From Sphagnum magellanicum (Eukaryota; Streptophyta; Sphagnopsida; Sphagnales; Sphagnaceae), in contig CM038912.1 of assembly GCA_021904315.1 (NCBI GenBank), forward strand, positions 5,543,061 through 5,607,060: a stretch of 64,000 bases of DNA, written 5' to 3'. The translations under genes and the position numbers were made by a program. Within the stretch, counting starts at the first letter, position 1. The number at the start of each line of letters is the position of its first letter. This document shows, in pieces, positions 12,600 to 24,739 of the stretch. The notes below the pieces were generated by a model, which was given only the letters and a program-made list of their open reading frames with translations, searched no databases and had not been told where the DNA came from.

Positions 12600-14115
12600 G
12601 TTCATTCATTCAGGCGTGTAAGTAGCTGAAGTGTCCATCTGATGTGGTAGCTCCGCAGGTGTAATTGGCTTCCGGCCCGTATGACTAAGATAGATCTATA
12701 CCTCATTTTATAATAATACCTTAAGTTCACTAGTCTTGAATGCATACATCCCAAGAGGGAAGGGCTTTACGGTTGGTTCTTCCAGCCACTCATGAGATAA
12801 TCATATCAAAAGATTAGGAAACTAGTTAATTGCAGTTGATCTCATACAGCTAGGACATTTAAGCACCCATGGCTTATTGAATTTGTCTATAGCTGAATTA
12901 AATCCGGATTGTGTATGAATGACGTCTACGGTGTATAGCTGCAGCAGGTGTTCGCTGGCTGGCCGTATGACGAAGACAGATCGATAGCTCATTTTATAAG
13001 ACCAAATATAGAATGGTCTTTTGGATTGCATGCATCCGTGGGGCAAGGGCTGCACGGAGGTTGGCTCTTAAAGAGACTGGAGAGACAATTATAACATATA
13101 TCTCAAGCTATACGGAAACTAGTTAATTGTAGCGATTGATACAGAAACTAGCTGGGACGTTTATATACCCGCGGGCAGGTGTCTAATATTATATATAATT
13201 GAATTGAACACTGATTATTTATCAAATACGTCTAGTACTGTGATAGCTGAAATCTCCATCTCATGCGGTAGAGCCTGCAGGTGTTGGGTGGCTATCGTAT
13301 GGTGACATATTCATACCTCCTTTTATACGACCTCTGATAACTCTTGAATGCATGCATATTTAGTGGAGGGAAGGGCTGCACTGTTGGCTGTTTGCACTGT
13401 TGGCTGTATAAACAATAATTCGTGAGCCAACTGGACATGACCTCAAGATCATACGGAAACTGGTTAATTGCAGTTTGCACTGTTGGCTGTATAAACAATA
13501 ATGACCTCAAGATCATACGGAAACTGGTTAATTGCAGCTTTTCTCAAACAGGTAGGACGTTCGTGTACTCTGGGGCTGCCGCTTATTGTCCATTGCTAAA
13601 TTGAATTTCGGTTGTATTTCATTTACTGATTGAATTTATTGATTGATTAAATGACAGAAACTAGCTGGGACGTTTATGTACCCGTGGGGCCATGACCTAT
13701 TGTCTATTGCTGAAACGAACGCTAATTGTACATCAATTATGTAAAACAACTGGGACGTTTGTGTACCCCGGGGCCGATGTCTAATATTGTCTATCGTGGA
13801 ATTGAACATTGATTCCATATCAATTACATCTATTACTGTGCTCAATGAAATGTCAATCTCGTGGGTTAGAGCCTGCAGAGCCAGCTGCAGGTGTTGGGTG
13901 GCTGCCGTAAGAGGAAGACATATTCATAGCTCGTTTTATAAGACATTATTATACGACTCTTGAATGCATGGATATTTCATGGAGGGAAGGGCTGCACGGT
14001 TGGGTCTATAAGCAATAATTCGCGACACCTCAAGGTCATACGGAAATTAACAAATTGCAGGTTATTTCGAACAGCTGGGACACTTATGTGTAGCCACTGG
14101 CCGCAGCTTATTATC
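12600..14115. repeat. Degenerate tandem promoter-like modules, left arm
   Basis: About four diverged copies of a 300-400 bp module. Each contains a GCAGGTG block, a CTCATTTTATAAGA-type block, GAATGCATGCAT, then AGGGAAGGGCTGCACGGTTGG, then TCATACGGAAACTGGTTAATTG and usually CTGGGACGTTTATGTACCC. Copies can be read near 12,640-12,880, 12,930-13,190, 13,250-13,600 and 13,860-14,100. The TTTTATAA and CATGCATG words resemble TATA and RY motifs, but no coding sequence follows. About three copies are seen in the right arm. Confidence 0.75.
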
Positions 14116-15230
14116 TATCAATTACTACGATACTAGCTTGCGGGTGGGGCGGGCCGGGCAGCTGCGTAGATCAGTCAGGACTAGCGTCCTGCAGTACTCT
14201 ATATTGTTCTGCCATCTTCTTTTATTTGCAAAGGCCGATGCCAGTTGCCTGCATCAAGGAGGAGATAGGCACAAATTACGCACGCATCAATGCCACTGTG
14301 CACTTGTACCTTGACCCTAACTTTCCAAAGTTCTACCATTTAATTAAACAGGGATCATGTCTGAATATGATTGCAATACCTCATATGATAGCAATAAAAC
14401 AAAATTCTTGATATCTTTGTATTTACTAAAATACTGAAAAAGAATCAAACCAACGAAAAAATTTGAACATATATATCTCTCGTATGGAGACTATGCTGCA
14501 ACAAGAAGAGGGGCACAAATTGCACATGAAATTCATGTAATATAGCATCTAGAATATTAGTCCAATCTCAAATTGTCCTTAAAATATTCATTTAATCCAT
14601 GAGTCTCCTCAATGCTGCCCGGCTGTTTGGGTTTCTGACCAACCTTCAGTTCGACTTAAAGGCCATTAATTAAGCAGCTATCACTTGATGCGATTGCAAC
14701 CTCTCAACTTAGATCTCAATAAAAACATGGATCATCTGTAAATTTAACGAAAGTTGGCTACAGATCATACATGTGATGGAGGAATCTTTCCCAAGGACTT
14801 AACACTAGTTATTGGGTTTACAACACTATAATAATTTCTGGAAATTTATTATGTATAATTTGAGACAAAAATCTGAAAATGTTCAACTGCAGGAAAGAAT
14901 CACGGCAAACCAAACAAAATCATGATTTTGCATTGAAGTTTTTTTTTGGGAAGATCAGCAAGTATGTAGCAGGGTTTTTGCTTCAAATTTGTGGTGTCTA
15001 GACACTAGCCACTGGCCATCATCCACAAGAGGAATTAACAAATTTTGGCTTTAGGCCAGAGAGGAAAGTAAAAAACTTCAAGAATCCTCCTCTGTCTTGG
15101 CGACCTGTTAGAACCCATTGTCTAAATATGGTGATTTCAGAATTTTTTCCTCAAAATCTAGCGACTTTGGCACATTGTTCCAGCCCAACAAACCCTTTGT
15201 ACCGTGTGGCACTGGATTTTTTTTGGTCAC

Positions 15231-18099
15231 CGCTGTGTGAAATTTCGAGAAAAAACAAAAATAGAAGTCCCATTTTTCCTTTTGTTTCTGTTGAGATTAT
15301 GCCCTGAGAAATAGGAGTTCAAGTGAAAACCTGTAACCTTTTGCAGACTTGTGCTATTGAACTGTAGGTCGGACAATAAGTTCAAAACTTTTTAATGTTC
15401 AAAACAATCAGTTGCACATCGCAACGACCTTTTTCTATCGGCAAACTTTCGGCAGAAAGAGAAATTAAAGATCAAAAATTCGAAAATGTTCATTGATTTC
15501 CAAGGGATTCAATCGTCAGAAGTGAAAAAATAAAATAAAAAGATTCCTCAGATTTCTGTGTTTTTTTTTCAGTATGTAGACAGAACCATAGAAAGATGAT
15601 TTAAAGATTTGTACATAGATCTGGCTATCGTCAGATTTTAGCTAAATCTTCCAAGGCGTCATTGGCATTTTTTTACAACACCCTATGGATGATAACCACT
15701 TTTGGCAAAATCAAAAAATTCCTAATAAGACACTGATCCCAATTTTGGGTTTTTATAATTCTTGAACGGTGTCATATCAAACAAATAAAAATATTTGAAA
15801 ATATAATTCGGATAATCTATAAACTACATCTTCAATAATTAAAAAACTATTTGAATTCTATGGATATTTATTTATTTTAAAGGAATTGAAAAGAATTTTT
15901 ATGAAATAATACAATTTTATTTCAACTTTGTTTTTAATAGATAAAGGAGTGCTTACATCTATGTTTGATGAAGTTCAACAAATGCAAGAAAACACATTTT
16001 TTTAATTGAATACTTTTTTAATTTTTTAAATTTTTAAACGATTCTAAACATATTGAAAATTCACCCCAAAATTTCATTTATAACTTTAATTTTGAAGTAT
16101 ATATGTAATTTTAAAAACTTTATGATGAGTATTATTTTGTTACAAATATATTTTATAGGTTCAAATTTTTCAATGGTTGTTGGATTTTTATAAATAATTC
16201 ATTAAATAAGTTTTAATTTAATCACTATTTAAAACCAACAAAAATAATCCAAGATGCTATGTTCATATATAACCAAAAGAAATAATTTAAAAAATTATAT
16301 TTGTGACTTCAATTGCGGGGGGCGGGGGCGGGGGGGGTAGTTTGTTTTCACCCCTATAATTCAATTAGTTCTATAATAAGGTTTATTTTATCTTCAAAAT
16401 CCAAAAAAAATTAATTTAAGGTATGCATTAACAGCAAGTATTAAAAATTATTTATATATGTACAAGTAACTATAACTAAAAATCTATAACAAGTATTATT
16501 TGTTATAAATTGTATGTTCAATCATGGAAAGGGTGTAAGCTATATTAAAGGTTCAAAATAAAGGATGTAACAATATGAGCTGGTATTTATTTGGTTTCAA
16601 GGTTTGGAATTGATGAGGGTCTAAAGGATTATTCATATTTGGGGTCCCAAAAACAAATATCTAACTGAAAAAGAGTGCAAAGGACAATTTTAAATTTTTC
16701 TAGTGTTTAGTATATTGTAACTATGGTGTATTATTATGTTTATATTATTAAAATTTTGAATAATTTCTTTAAAAATCCAATAATTATTGATTGTTACAAT
16801 ATAAAAGTCCATTTCAGGCCTTGATTGATTTACAACCAATTTTTCATATTACAATTTCTAATAAATGAATGCAAAAGGAATGCAAAAAATGATGCAATTG
16901 ATTTCAAACTTTAAAATATAAAAAAAATCATGCTTCCTTTTATGTAACTACACATTCATGTGGTTAATTTCATGAAAAAATAAATCATATGAAATTTTCA
17001 AAATCTTGAAATTTTGAAACAAAAATAGCATGGGTAATGATTTTTTTATTAAATGATTTTATATTCATTAGGTTCAAAAAATTTAACTTTAGATGCAACT
17101 CACATGTATATGAAATAATTAACTTAATTGACGTTTAAAGTGTATATTGACATTTTTTTCATTTTTGCTTGTAAACCAAAATATTCATGCATAATTATTT
17201 AGACATGTGAAAAATCAACACCACCACCATTTGAATTATCTCATCTTGAATTATTCAATTTTTTTACTTAAATTTGTTTTATGTAAATATTATTTGTAGA
17301 AAGTAGCCTTTAGAAAGTCTTGGAGTCCTTTTTCATTTTTGGGTACCCCAACCATGAAAGGATCCCTAAATGTAACAACTTGATGGTTTAGTAAATAAAC
17401 ATTTGCATTTGTTATTATTTTTGCACACCAATACTTAGGTTACAAATTTCCAAAAAACTCAATTCAAATTCCTAATCAAAGGGCAAGAAATTAAAATTTT
17501 GTGAACACCAAAAAAAAGGGAAAAACATTTTAACCTTCAAAATCTTCATCTACATGGTTTATACTCTAATGAAATGCATCATGGCACATGAACATTTTTT
17601 AATCCACTAAAATAAAGGTTCAAATCAAATTGTATTATTTATTTATTTTTAATTCTCGCAAAATAAACTAACATCCATAGAGGATTTCTTGATGATTGAA
17701 AATATATATTTTCTATATATTTCTATAGAGCATCCAGGTTGAGTCATTTAAACATTTTAATACCTAGGAGCCAATTGTATACAGTATTACTATTAACGTG
17801 TTTTTGACCCATTTCCAGAATCAAAAAATTATTAATGTCATATGAAGTGAATTCTAATATTATACACAATTTCATGTTTGATCAAGAGCTTTCAAAAAAT
17901 CTTTAAATATGTTTCTTTTCCCAAATCAAATTTGATCTCATGTTCAATAAACTTGTTTTGGTACATTTAAATCTCAAGTCCAAATTAAATTTCCTTGCAC
18001 AATATAACATCATAGCGGGCAATAACATGGTTGAGGAGAGCCTAATTTATACCAATGTATTCCTTTTTGGCAAATCTTGCCATAGATGTAGCAAAAAAA
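15231..18099. other. AT-rich spacer of the giant inverted repeat
   Basis: Unpaired sequence between the two arms, markedly AT-rich, with no open reading frame or family similarity recognised. The only notable feature is the guanine run at 16,317-16,338. Confidence 0.7.
16317..16338 (+). other. G-run, potential G-quadruplex
   Basis: Three consecutive guanine runs of six, five and eight bases separated by single cytosines, in otherwise AT-rich DNA near the middle of the spacer. The last run is long enough to supply two G-tracts, so four-tract folding is possible. Confidence 0.6.
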
Positions 18100-19189
18100 G
18101 TCTGGTACCATAAGGTACGAAGGATTTTTGTTCACTGAAATGTGTGGCAAAGTGGCCAGATTTTGAGGAAAAAGATCCTGATCACGAAATCACCATATTT
18201 AGTCAATGGGTTCCAGCAAGTTGCGAAAACACAGGAGGCTTCTTAAAGTTTGAAACATTCCTCTCTGGTCTGTAGCCAAATTTGGCTAATTCCTCTTTTG
18301 GATTATAAACCCTGCTACCTACTTGCAGGATGACCAAATTGCATTTAAGAAAAATTCAAATTCCTCAAATTTTGGGGAATTGCTGGTGATTTTTGCTGCA
18401 GATGAACATTTTTTCAGATTTTGGTCTCAAATTATACCTGAATGTTAAATAGAGAAACTATCATAGACTTCTAAACCCAGTAATTTGTGTCATGTCCAGG
18501 GGATAGATTAATCCTCCATCATATATAATCTGCGAGCCACCGTTGGTTGAATCCACAGATGATCAATGCTTGTATAAGTTGAAAGGTTGCAACGCATCGA
18601 GTTATAGCTTTTTAATTAGTAATGGCCTTGCAGTTGAACTGAAGGTTCATCAGAAACCCAAATAATCGGGCAGCATTACGGAGACTCCATGGATTAAATG
18701 AATATTTTAGAGACTAAGGTATTTTAGATGGGGTGAATATTCTAGAGAGATGATATGTTACATAAAAATTCATGTGCAATTTGATACCTTCTTGTAGCAT
18801 AGTCTTCATGCCGGAGATATTACACGTGTTTTTTTTCCCTTGGCTTGATTCTTTTTCGGTGTGTTAGTAAATACGAAACATCAAGAAAAAAAATTTATTC
18901 ATATCATGTGAGGTGTTGTTATCATGTTCAGACATGATACCTCTTTTATTAGAATGGTAGAACTTTGTAGGTTAGTGTCAATGTACAAGTACACGGTGGT
19001 AGTGGTGCGTACGCAATTTGCCCCTATTTACTCCTCCTCTTTGATGCAGGAAACCGGCATTCCCTTGTGCAAATAAAAGGAGCTTGCACAACATCTATAC
19101 ATATAGAGTAGTGTAGCAGGCAGCACTAGTCCTGACTGATGTACGGAGCTACCGCTCCCATCCCACACGACTAGCACTGCAGAAGTAAA

Positions 19190-20130
19190 TGAATACAACC
19201 GAAATTCAATTTAGCAATGGACAATAAGCCACAGCCCTAGAGTACACGAAGGTCCTACCTGTTTGACAAAAACTGCAACTAACCAGTTTCCGTATGATCT
19301 TGAGGTCATGTCCAGTTGGCTCACGAATTGCTTATACAGCCAACCGTGCAGCCCTTCCCTCCACGAAATATGCATGCATTCAAGAGTCATCAGAGGTCGT
19401 ATAAAAGGAGCTATGAATATGTCTTGCTCATACGGCAGCCACCCAACACCTGCAGGCTCTACCGCATGAGATGGACATTTCAACTATCACAGTACTAGAC
19501 GTATTTGATAAATAATCAGTGTTCAATTCAATAATATATAATATTAGACACCGGCCCGCGGGTACATAAACGTCCCAGCTAGTATCTGTATCAATCGCTA
19601 CAATTAACTAGTTTCCGTATCCTGAGATATAATATATAATTGTCTCTCCAGTAGTTTTTAGAGCCAGCCGTGCAGCCTTCCCTCCACGGATGCATACATT
19701 CCAAAAGGCTATTAAATATTTGGTCTTATAAAAGCATGAGCTATCGATCTGTCTTAGTCATACGGCCGGCCGGCCAGCCAGCCGGCACCTGCTACAGCTA
19801 CATACCGTAGTCGACGTAATTGATACACAGTCCACGTCAATTGAGCAATAGACAAATTCAATAAGCTGCGTGTGCGTAAATGTCCAAGCTATGTCCTAGC
19901 TATTTAGAATCAACTGCAGTTCCCAAGTTCCCTAATCTTAAGATATAATTATCTCAAGAGTCGCTTGAAGGTCCAACCGTGCAGTCCTGCCCTCTTCGGA
20001 TGCATGCATTCAAGACTAAGCCGTATAAGGTCATACTATAAAAATGAGTTATCGATCTGTCTTCCTCATACGGGCCGCAAGCCAGTTACACCTGCGGCTA
20101 CCGCATGAGATGGACACTTTAGCTACTAGA
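19190..20130. repeat. Degenerate tandem promoter-like modules, right arm
   Basis: About three diverged inverted copies of the module described for the left arm. They are seen near 19,260-19,500, 19,560-19,800 and 19,920-20,120, and each carries the complement of the GGAAGGGCTGCACGG block, a TGCATGCATTC block and a TATAAAA block in that order. Confidence 0.7.
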
Positions 20131-21973
20131 CACCTGAATGAACAAACCAACCAAATTCGTGCATCTTTATAATTGGTGTCCCCAATCACTAGTTGCAGGA
20201 CAGTACTGGCTAGCTGCCAGGAGCGGCCCAGGAGTAGAGTGGTTCTGATCTGATAGCAGTGATGAAGTACCTGACATGTCGTGAGCTCCTGCGCCATTGG
20301 TGATCGATGAACTTAGTGCTGATGCAATATTTCAACTACTACTAAAGGGTCGTACTGCATCGTACAAGTACCTGCTGAGTCCTTCCAATAGACCTTGACT
20401 AGTGAACTGTCAATCTGAATTTACAGTACAAAGATGTTGTAGCAGATTAGTGCTTCGAAGTGAGGAGTAAATCTGGCTGAATAATTTGAACATACCAAGG
20501 AGTTCCCCTGCTGAGTAGACCTACAAATAACTGCCCGGAGATTAAAATCTCCCCCAAAAGTCATGTGACCAAATATGGAGTCCAGCAAGAGTAAATCGTG
20601 CACTAATCCCATATGCTGCTGGGCGATGTTCTTGCTAGTGAATCTAACTGATCCTAAGCCAGCTGGTCCTTAACTAATTTAATTATCAGTGAAGGCAGTT
20701 ACTGTTTGTCTCAACGGCTGGGGACCTGCAAGGTTTTGCCAAGTTGGTAACATGATATTGCCTTCCACGTGTTGCAAGAACATTGCATTTAAGAATAGAC
20801 AAAGCCCCTAGGTAATTGTTCCAAGGGGTTAATACTTTAACTTACTTGTGTGTCTTTTCCCACAGCTAATGGAGGAATATATCTTAATAATATAAAGGGA
20901 TTGAAAGTAATTCAGCATCGCCAGACTGCAGTTATAGCATCCCCTGTAGTGCTCCTTATGTGACCATGCAAAAATATTTCTTACATCCAAGTTTAGTTAT
21001 TTACTTTTTTCCAACCCCACCCATAAAACTGAAACTGGGACTGCAAATAGATGGCAGACTACAAATACTAAACCATCTAGACCAATCATTATAATTGGTC
21101 AATCAGAAACAGGGAGTAGCAGCTATTAAACTATTCTCTGGCAGCTGTTAGGTTTTGCTGTGCTTTTTACCAGCCTCAGCAAACCGTAAAACTGCAGGGG
21201 CAAAACCATTTTGCTAAGCCAAACCTGAATATTTTGACTTTTTTTCTTGCAATTTTCATGTGCAGGAATACGGAGCACCCCTGGGATGCTGTTACAGCCA
21301 CTGGAGAAACGTATTTTCATAAGACAACATACTCCAACAAGGGATTGAAAATAGTCCAACATAGACATAGCTACAATCAATATCGTTCAGGGAAATGTAC
21401 AAAGTCGTGCAAATTAGAGAGCGAGCTGATCAATTAGCTATAAGCAAGCGTCAGCATCAAGTAATTAGAAGATACCAAGCAGTACGAGCAATCATGTAAT
21501 GTAACTATAATTGCTGATTCCTGGAGTACCCTAGTGATCAGACACCCCAATTGATCACGCAAGTCTACGTCGAGCCAGCGGTACAAGCGCAGAAGAAATG
21601 AAGTCCGTGCAGCTGCACCGCGAGCTGAGTTCTACGATTTAAACAGACTGCAGCCCCACAACTGATCATGATGCTTGCCAGTATCTGCGGTACCTCTGGA
21701 CATGTTAGAACCAAATTTTAGCTGGTTACAAGCTAAAATGAGCTGTTCTCTTCTGTTTCCAAGCTCAAAAGGCTTAGGCAAGGATTTGATGCCAGACTTC
21801 TTCGCTCTAGACGTGGCTTGATCTGCTATGTGTCCAGCGAAGAAATCTGGCATGAAATCACTGCCTATTCCTTTAAGCAAGTGTAATGTTTAGAAACTTT
21901 GAAATTACAATTACGAAATTTAAAGCATCTTGTTGCAAGAGTTTGAGTGACCACACAACTTATTGATGTGAAG

Positions 21974-22052
21974 GGAGGATGCTGCAACTGCAGGATGTTG
22001 TAACCTATTGTGTTGGGTTACGACATCCTGCAGTTACAACATCCACCCTTAA
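21974..22052. repeat. Nested palindrome in right arm
   Basis: GGATGCTGCAACTGCAGGAT at the left pairs with ATCCTGCAGTTACAACATCC at the right around an 11-bp centre, TATTGTGTTGG. It is the counterpart of the palindrome at 10,716-10,816 and is better preserved. Confidence 0.85.
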
Positions 22053-22845
22053 TGACATCTTCTGCTCCACTTCAGGCCGTTGTGCAATCACCAGAAGGAG
22101 CAAGGATCACAAGCTGTAAGAGTTTTCAATTGCAAGACCTTTCAAACTCAACATCATCAACGTTTGGTTGACAAGAGAAATGCTGTTGTAAATGCTCACT
22201 ACAATGCAATGGTCTGATGACAAGGGCATTTACTGATCAGCTTGTCCACAGCTAAATGCACTTCATCAGAGACCATTCCATTGTAGATTTGCAACGGACA
22301 GGAGATCATCATGGACCACGGTCATTGTGTTACCACTTCACCGGTCATGACTTCATTGTTGATAATAATTCTTCCATCTGAACAAGATTATTCTTCTTCT
22401 TCATTTTTCTTTGCTGCTAACTCTTAAATAGTAGCATCATTTCTCTAGTTTCTTTGGACCGACCGAGCTCCAACTTTCCTTTTGAAATTATTGTCGACGT
22501 TTGAATCTTAGCGTGGTCGTCTTATAGGTTTGGAACTCTCATCCAAAATCTGTTCAATTGTCTGCAGACAAAAGACTGGGTGACTCGAGATCAGGATCAC
22601 TTATGAAGCATTATGCATACACCCAATTCATGATGCCTGTTTGATATTGATGCCTGTTTGATATCTTCTGGACTCTCAAGTGATCCAAGCTCCTTGCAAT
22701 CTTGTCCAGTGCACAGTACTGGCATCCAATATAGAACTAGATATAACTGTGTGTACCATCAAAAAATCTCAACAACATTTTTCTGCACAACTGTGTGTAC
22801 AGTCAAAAAATCTCAACTGCATTTTTCTGGAAGTTGCACTCCTAA

Positions 22846-24739
22846 ATGTTGTGTTACTGTTGTTTGCTAAAATTTCCAGCAGCTTACCGGTTACCAATTT
22901 GCTGAAAGAAATTGTCTCTTGCAACCAATTGGGAATCTTTATATTCCATCCTAAATTTTGCAAAGACTGGTCGCTGGTTCATTGGGCAGATCCATTTCGT
23001 AGTTGTATGTACGCAATAGAGTCAAAAGGCAGGATGAAAACAGTAGAGAGAGGAGAAAAAAAAGAAAAAAACGGACCAAACTGATTTTCTCACCGTCTTC
23101 AGACATTTGATCTGAAGGTTACACCATGAACAAGATTGCTCTGCATTATGAAAAACTCATGAATGTTGAAAAACCCAAGAATATGCCATAGTGCAAGAAC
23201 TCTCGTACAATCATCTTGAATAATTTTGAGACTGATTCACATGACCTGTCAGTCAGTTGCAAAAAATGACAAAAAAATTAAACTAACCACATCTAGATCT
23301 ATCCACTTCCTAGGTCTGAATTCATTGAATTAAATTTCAATTTAATTCAAGGTGCATGCAATGTCATTCAATATTTTCATTCAAATAGAACTTAATATTT
23401 ATAAAATCAATTCATTTTTTGTCATCAATTGTTTAATCAATTGTCACTGGTAGTGCACAGCAGCATGAAGCCCAAGTACAGTAATGCTAAATCATAATCT
23501 TTTTGTTCTATGCCATTTCATGCATTTCAGGGTACAAACTCTGTGATCCCTGAAAATGACTTTCCTTCCCTTTTCCTTCCCTATTGGTTTCTGCAGTTGA
23601 GCTTAAATATAACTGCATGCTAGATCAAGATTAGAGAAGTTTGTGAAAATCAATTACTTAGCTTGTATTGTTCCAATATACTTATACATATATCAACAAT
23701 ATCAACTATCATTGCATAATTTTCTTCTTCAAGATCTCAATGATACTAAAAGGCTCCCATCAAAGTACCTGTATTTTTTATGGTCACAAAAGCCTAGTAC
23801 TAGGTCCAGATTTAAAATTGTAATAACAATCATTTTCATCCACAAGGAGAGCAACTATTATTTCACAAAATGAAAACCATCTGCAGTATCTCCCTTACAG
23901 GCAGAGTCAACAAACACAAATTAAGAGAATAATTAGACAAAATTACTCACACAAGATATTTGCAGAAAATGGTCTAACATGGAGGGAATAATTGAATGAG
24001 CACAAACACTGTAGGAACATTGGGCCATCAGTTAGTAAGAGCTGTCCACCAGAATTGAAGAGTCATAAGCTACAAGTGCACATTATTATGATATCCCTCA
24101 CATCATTACATACTGCAACAAATTCCAGTGCTGACTTTGCACAACTGCAAACCCCATGTGTGAATTGCTGAGTGAGACATTCACCAGAATCAGATTAGCT
24201 TGGAAGTGGGCTCAAAAATTTGGAAGCATCATATGACAGCTACCCACAGAACAAATATTTGGCATGGATGAATAACTAGCTGGTCAAGGAAAGTTACATA
24301 ATGAGTTGAGATGGAACAAGCCACCCAACGATGAAACAAAAATTACAAGAAACTACATTGATCACTCTGTTCCTAATGTAATATACCTCAAACGGGATAA
24401 CATCTAACAGCAGAAAAGGACATAGGGTCAGAGCTGGATTCCAGGAAGCAATGCACTCATTACACTGTGTAGCACAAGCTAAGAGTTATATAACTGCCTC
24501 TAATATGCAAAACAGTAGGCCTTTGCCTCAAAGCCAGGCCTCAAGTGGCTGTGGAAACACTAACACTTCCACTAAAAATCAGACTCACAATGCAGCAGCT
24601 TGGCTGACATTCAGCTCTCTCTCAACCTAATATCCTACTTGAACTAGTCATGAACTCATGTGAAAAAACCCTCAAGGAAACTGAACTGACATAATGTTGT
24701 GATGTTGTAAGCAAGCATCTAACTGGAATGAAACAAGGG
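22846..24739. other. 3' flank of the BAG6-like gene
   Basis: No separate gene is recognised. The part nearest 24,740 should hold the 3' untranslated region of the minus-strand gene, whose stop codon lies at 24,740-24,742. I could not pick a poly(A) signal with confidence. Confidence 0.5.

Larger units (their letters stand above)
9890..15230. repeat. Giant inverted repeat, left arm
   Basis: About 5.3 kb that reappears as reverse complement, in colinear order, in 18,100-22,845. Checked anchor pairs include 10,060-10,110 with 22,585-22,640, 10,160-10,230 with 22,450-22,530, 10,430-10,470 with 22,235-22,270, 10,660-10,700 with 22,060-22,100, 10,925-11,040 with 21,715-21,835, 11,560-11,640 with 21,605-21,690, 12,180-12,250 with 20,420-20,490, 14,225-14,270 with 19,030-19,080, and 15,040-15,190 with 18,110-18,260. 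The arms differ by many substitutions and indels, so the duplication is not recent. GC content is clearly higher than in the spacer and flanks. No convincing coding frame is present. Confidence 0.9.
18100..22845. repeat. Giant inverted repeat, right arm
   Basis: About 4.7 kb, the reverse complement partner of 9,890-15,230 with the order of all anchor blocks conserved. It is about 0.6 kb shorter than the left arm, mainly because of a smaller module array and local deletions. The outer end is near 22,845, where CCACTCCTAAAT-like similarity to the left arm fades. No terminal motif or flanking target duplication could be fixed, so the element type (foldback DNA transposon, long-TIR Mutator-like element, or a simple segmental inverted duplication) stays open. 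Confidence 0.88.

Noticed and set aside
12600-14115. CRISPR-like repeat array
   Set aside because: Units are hundreds of bases long, diverged and without spacer structure, and the context is eukaryotic.
22680-23084. 134-codon frame at the outer end of the right arm
   Set aside because: The left-arm counterpart does not preserve the same frame, and the peptide has no recognisable motif.
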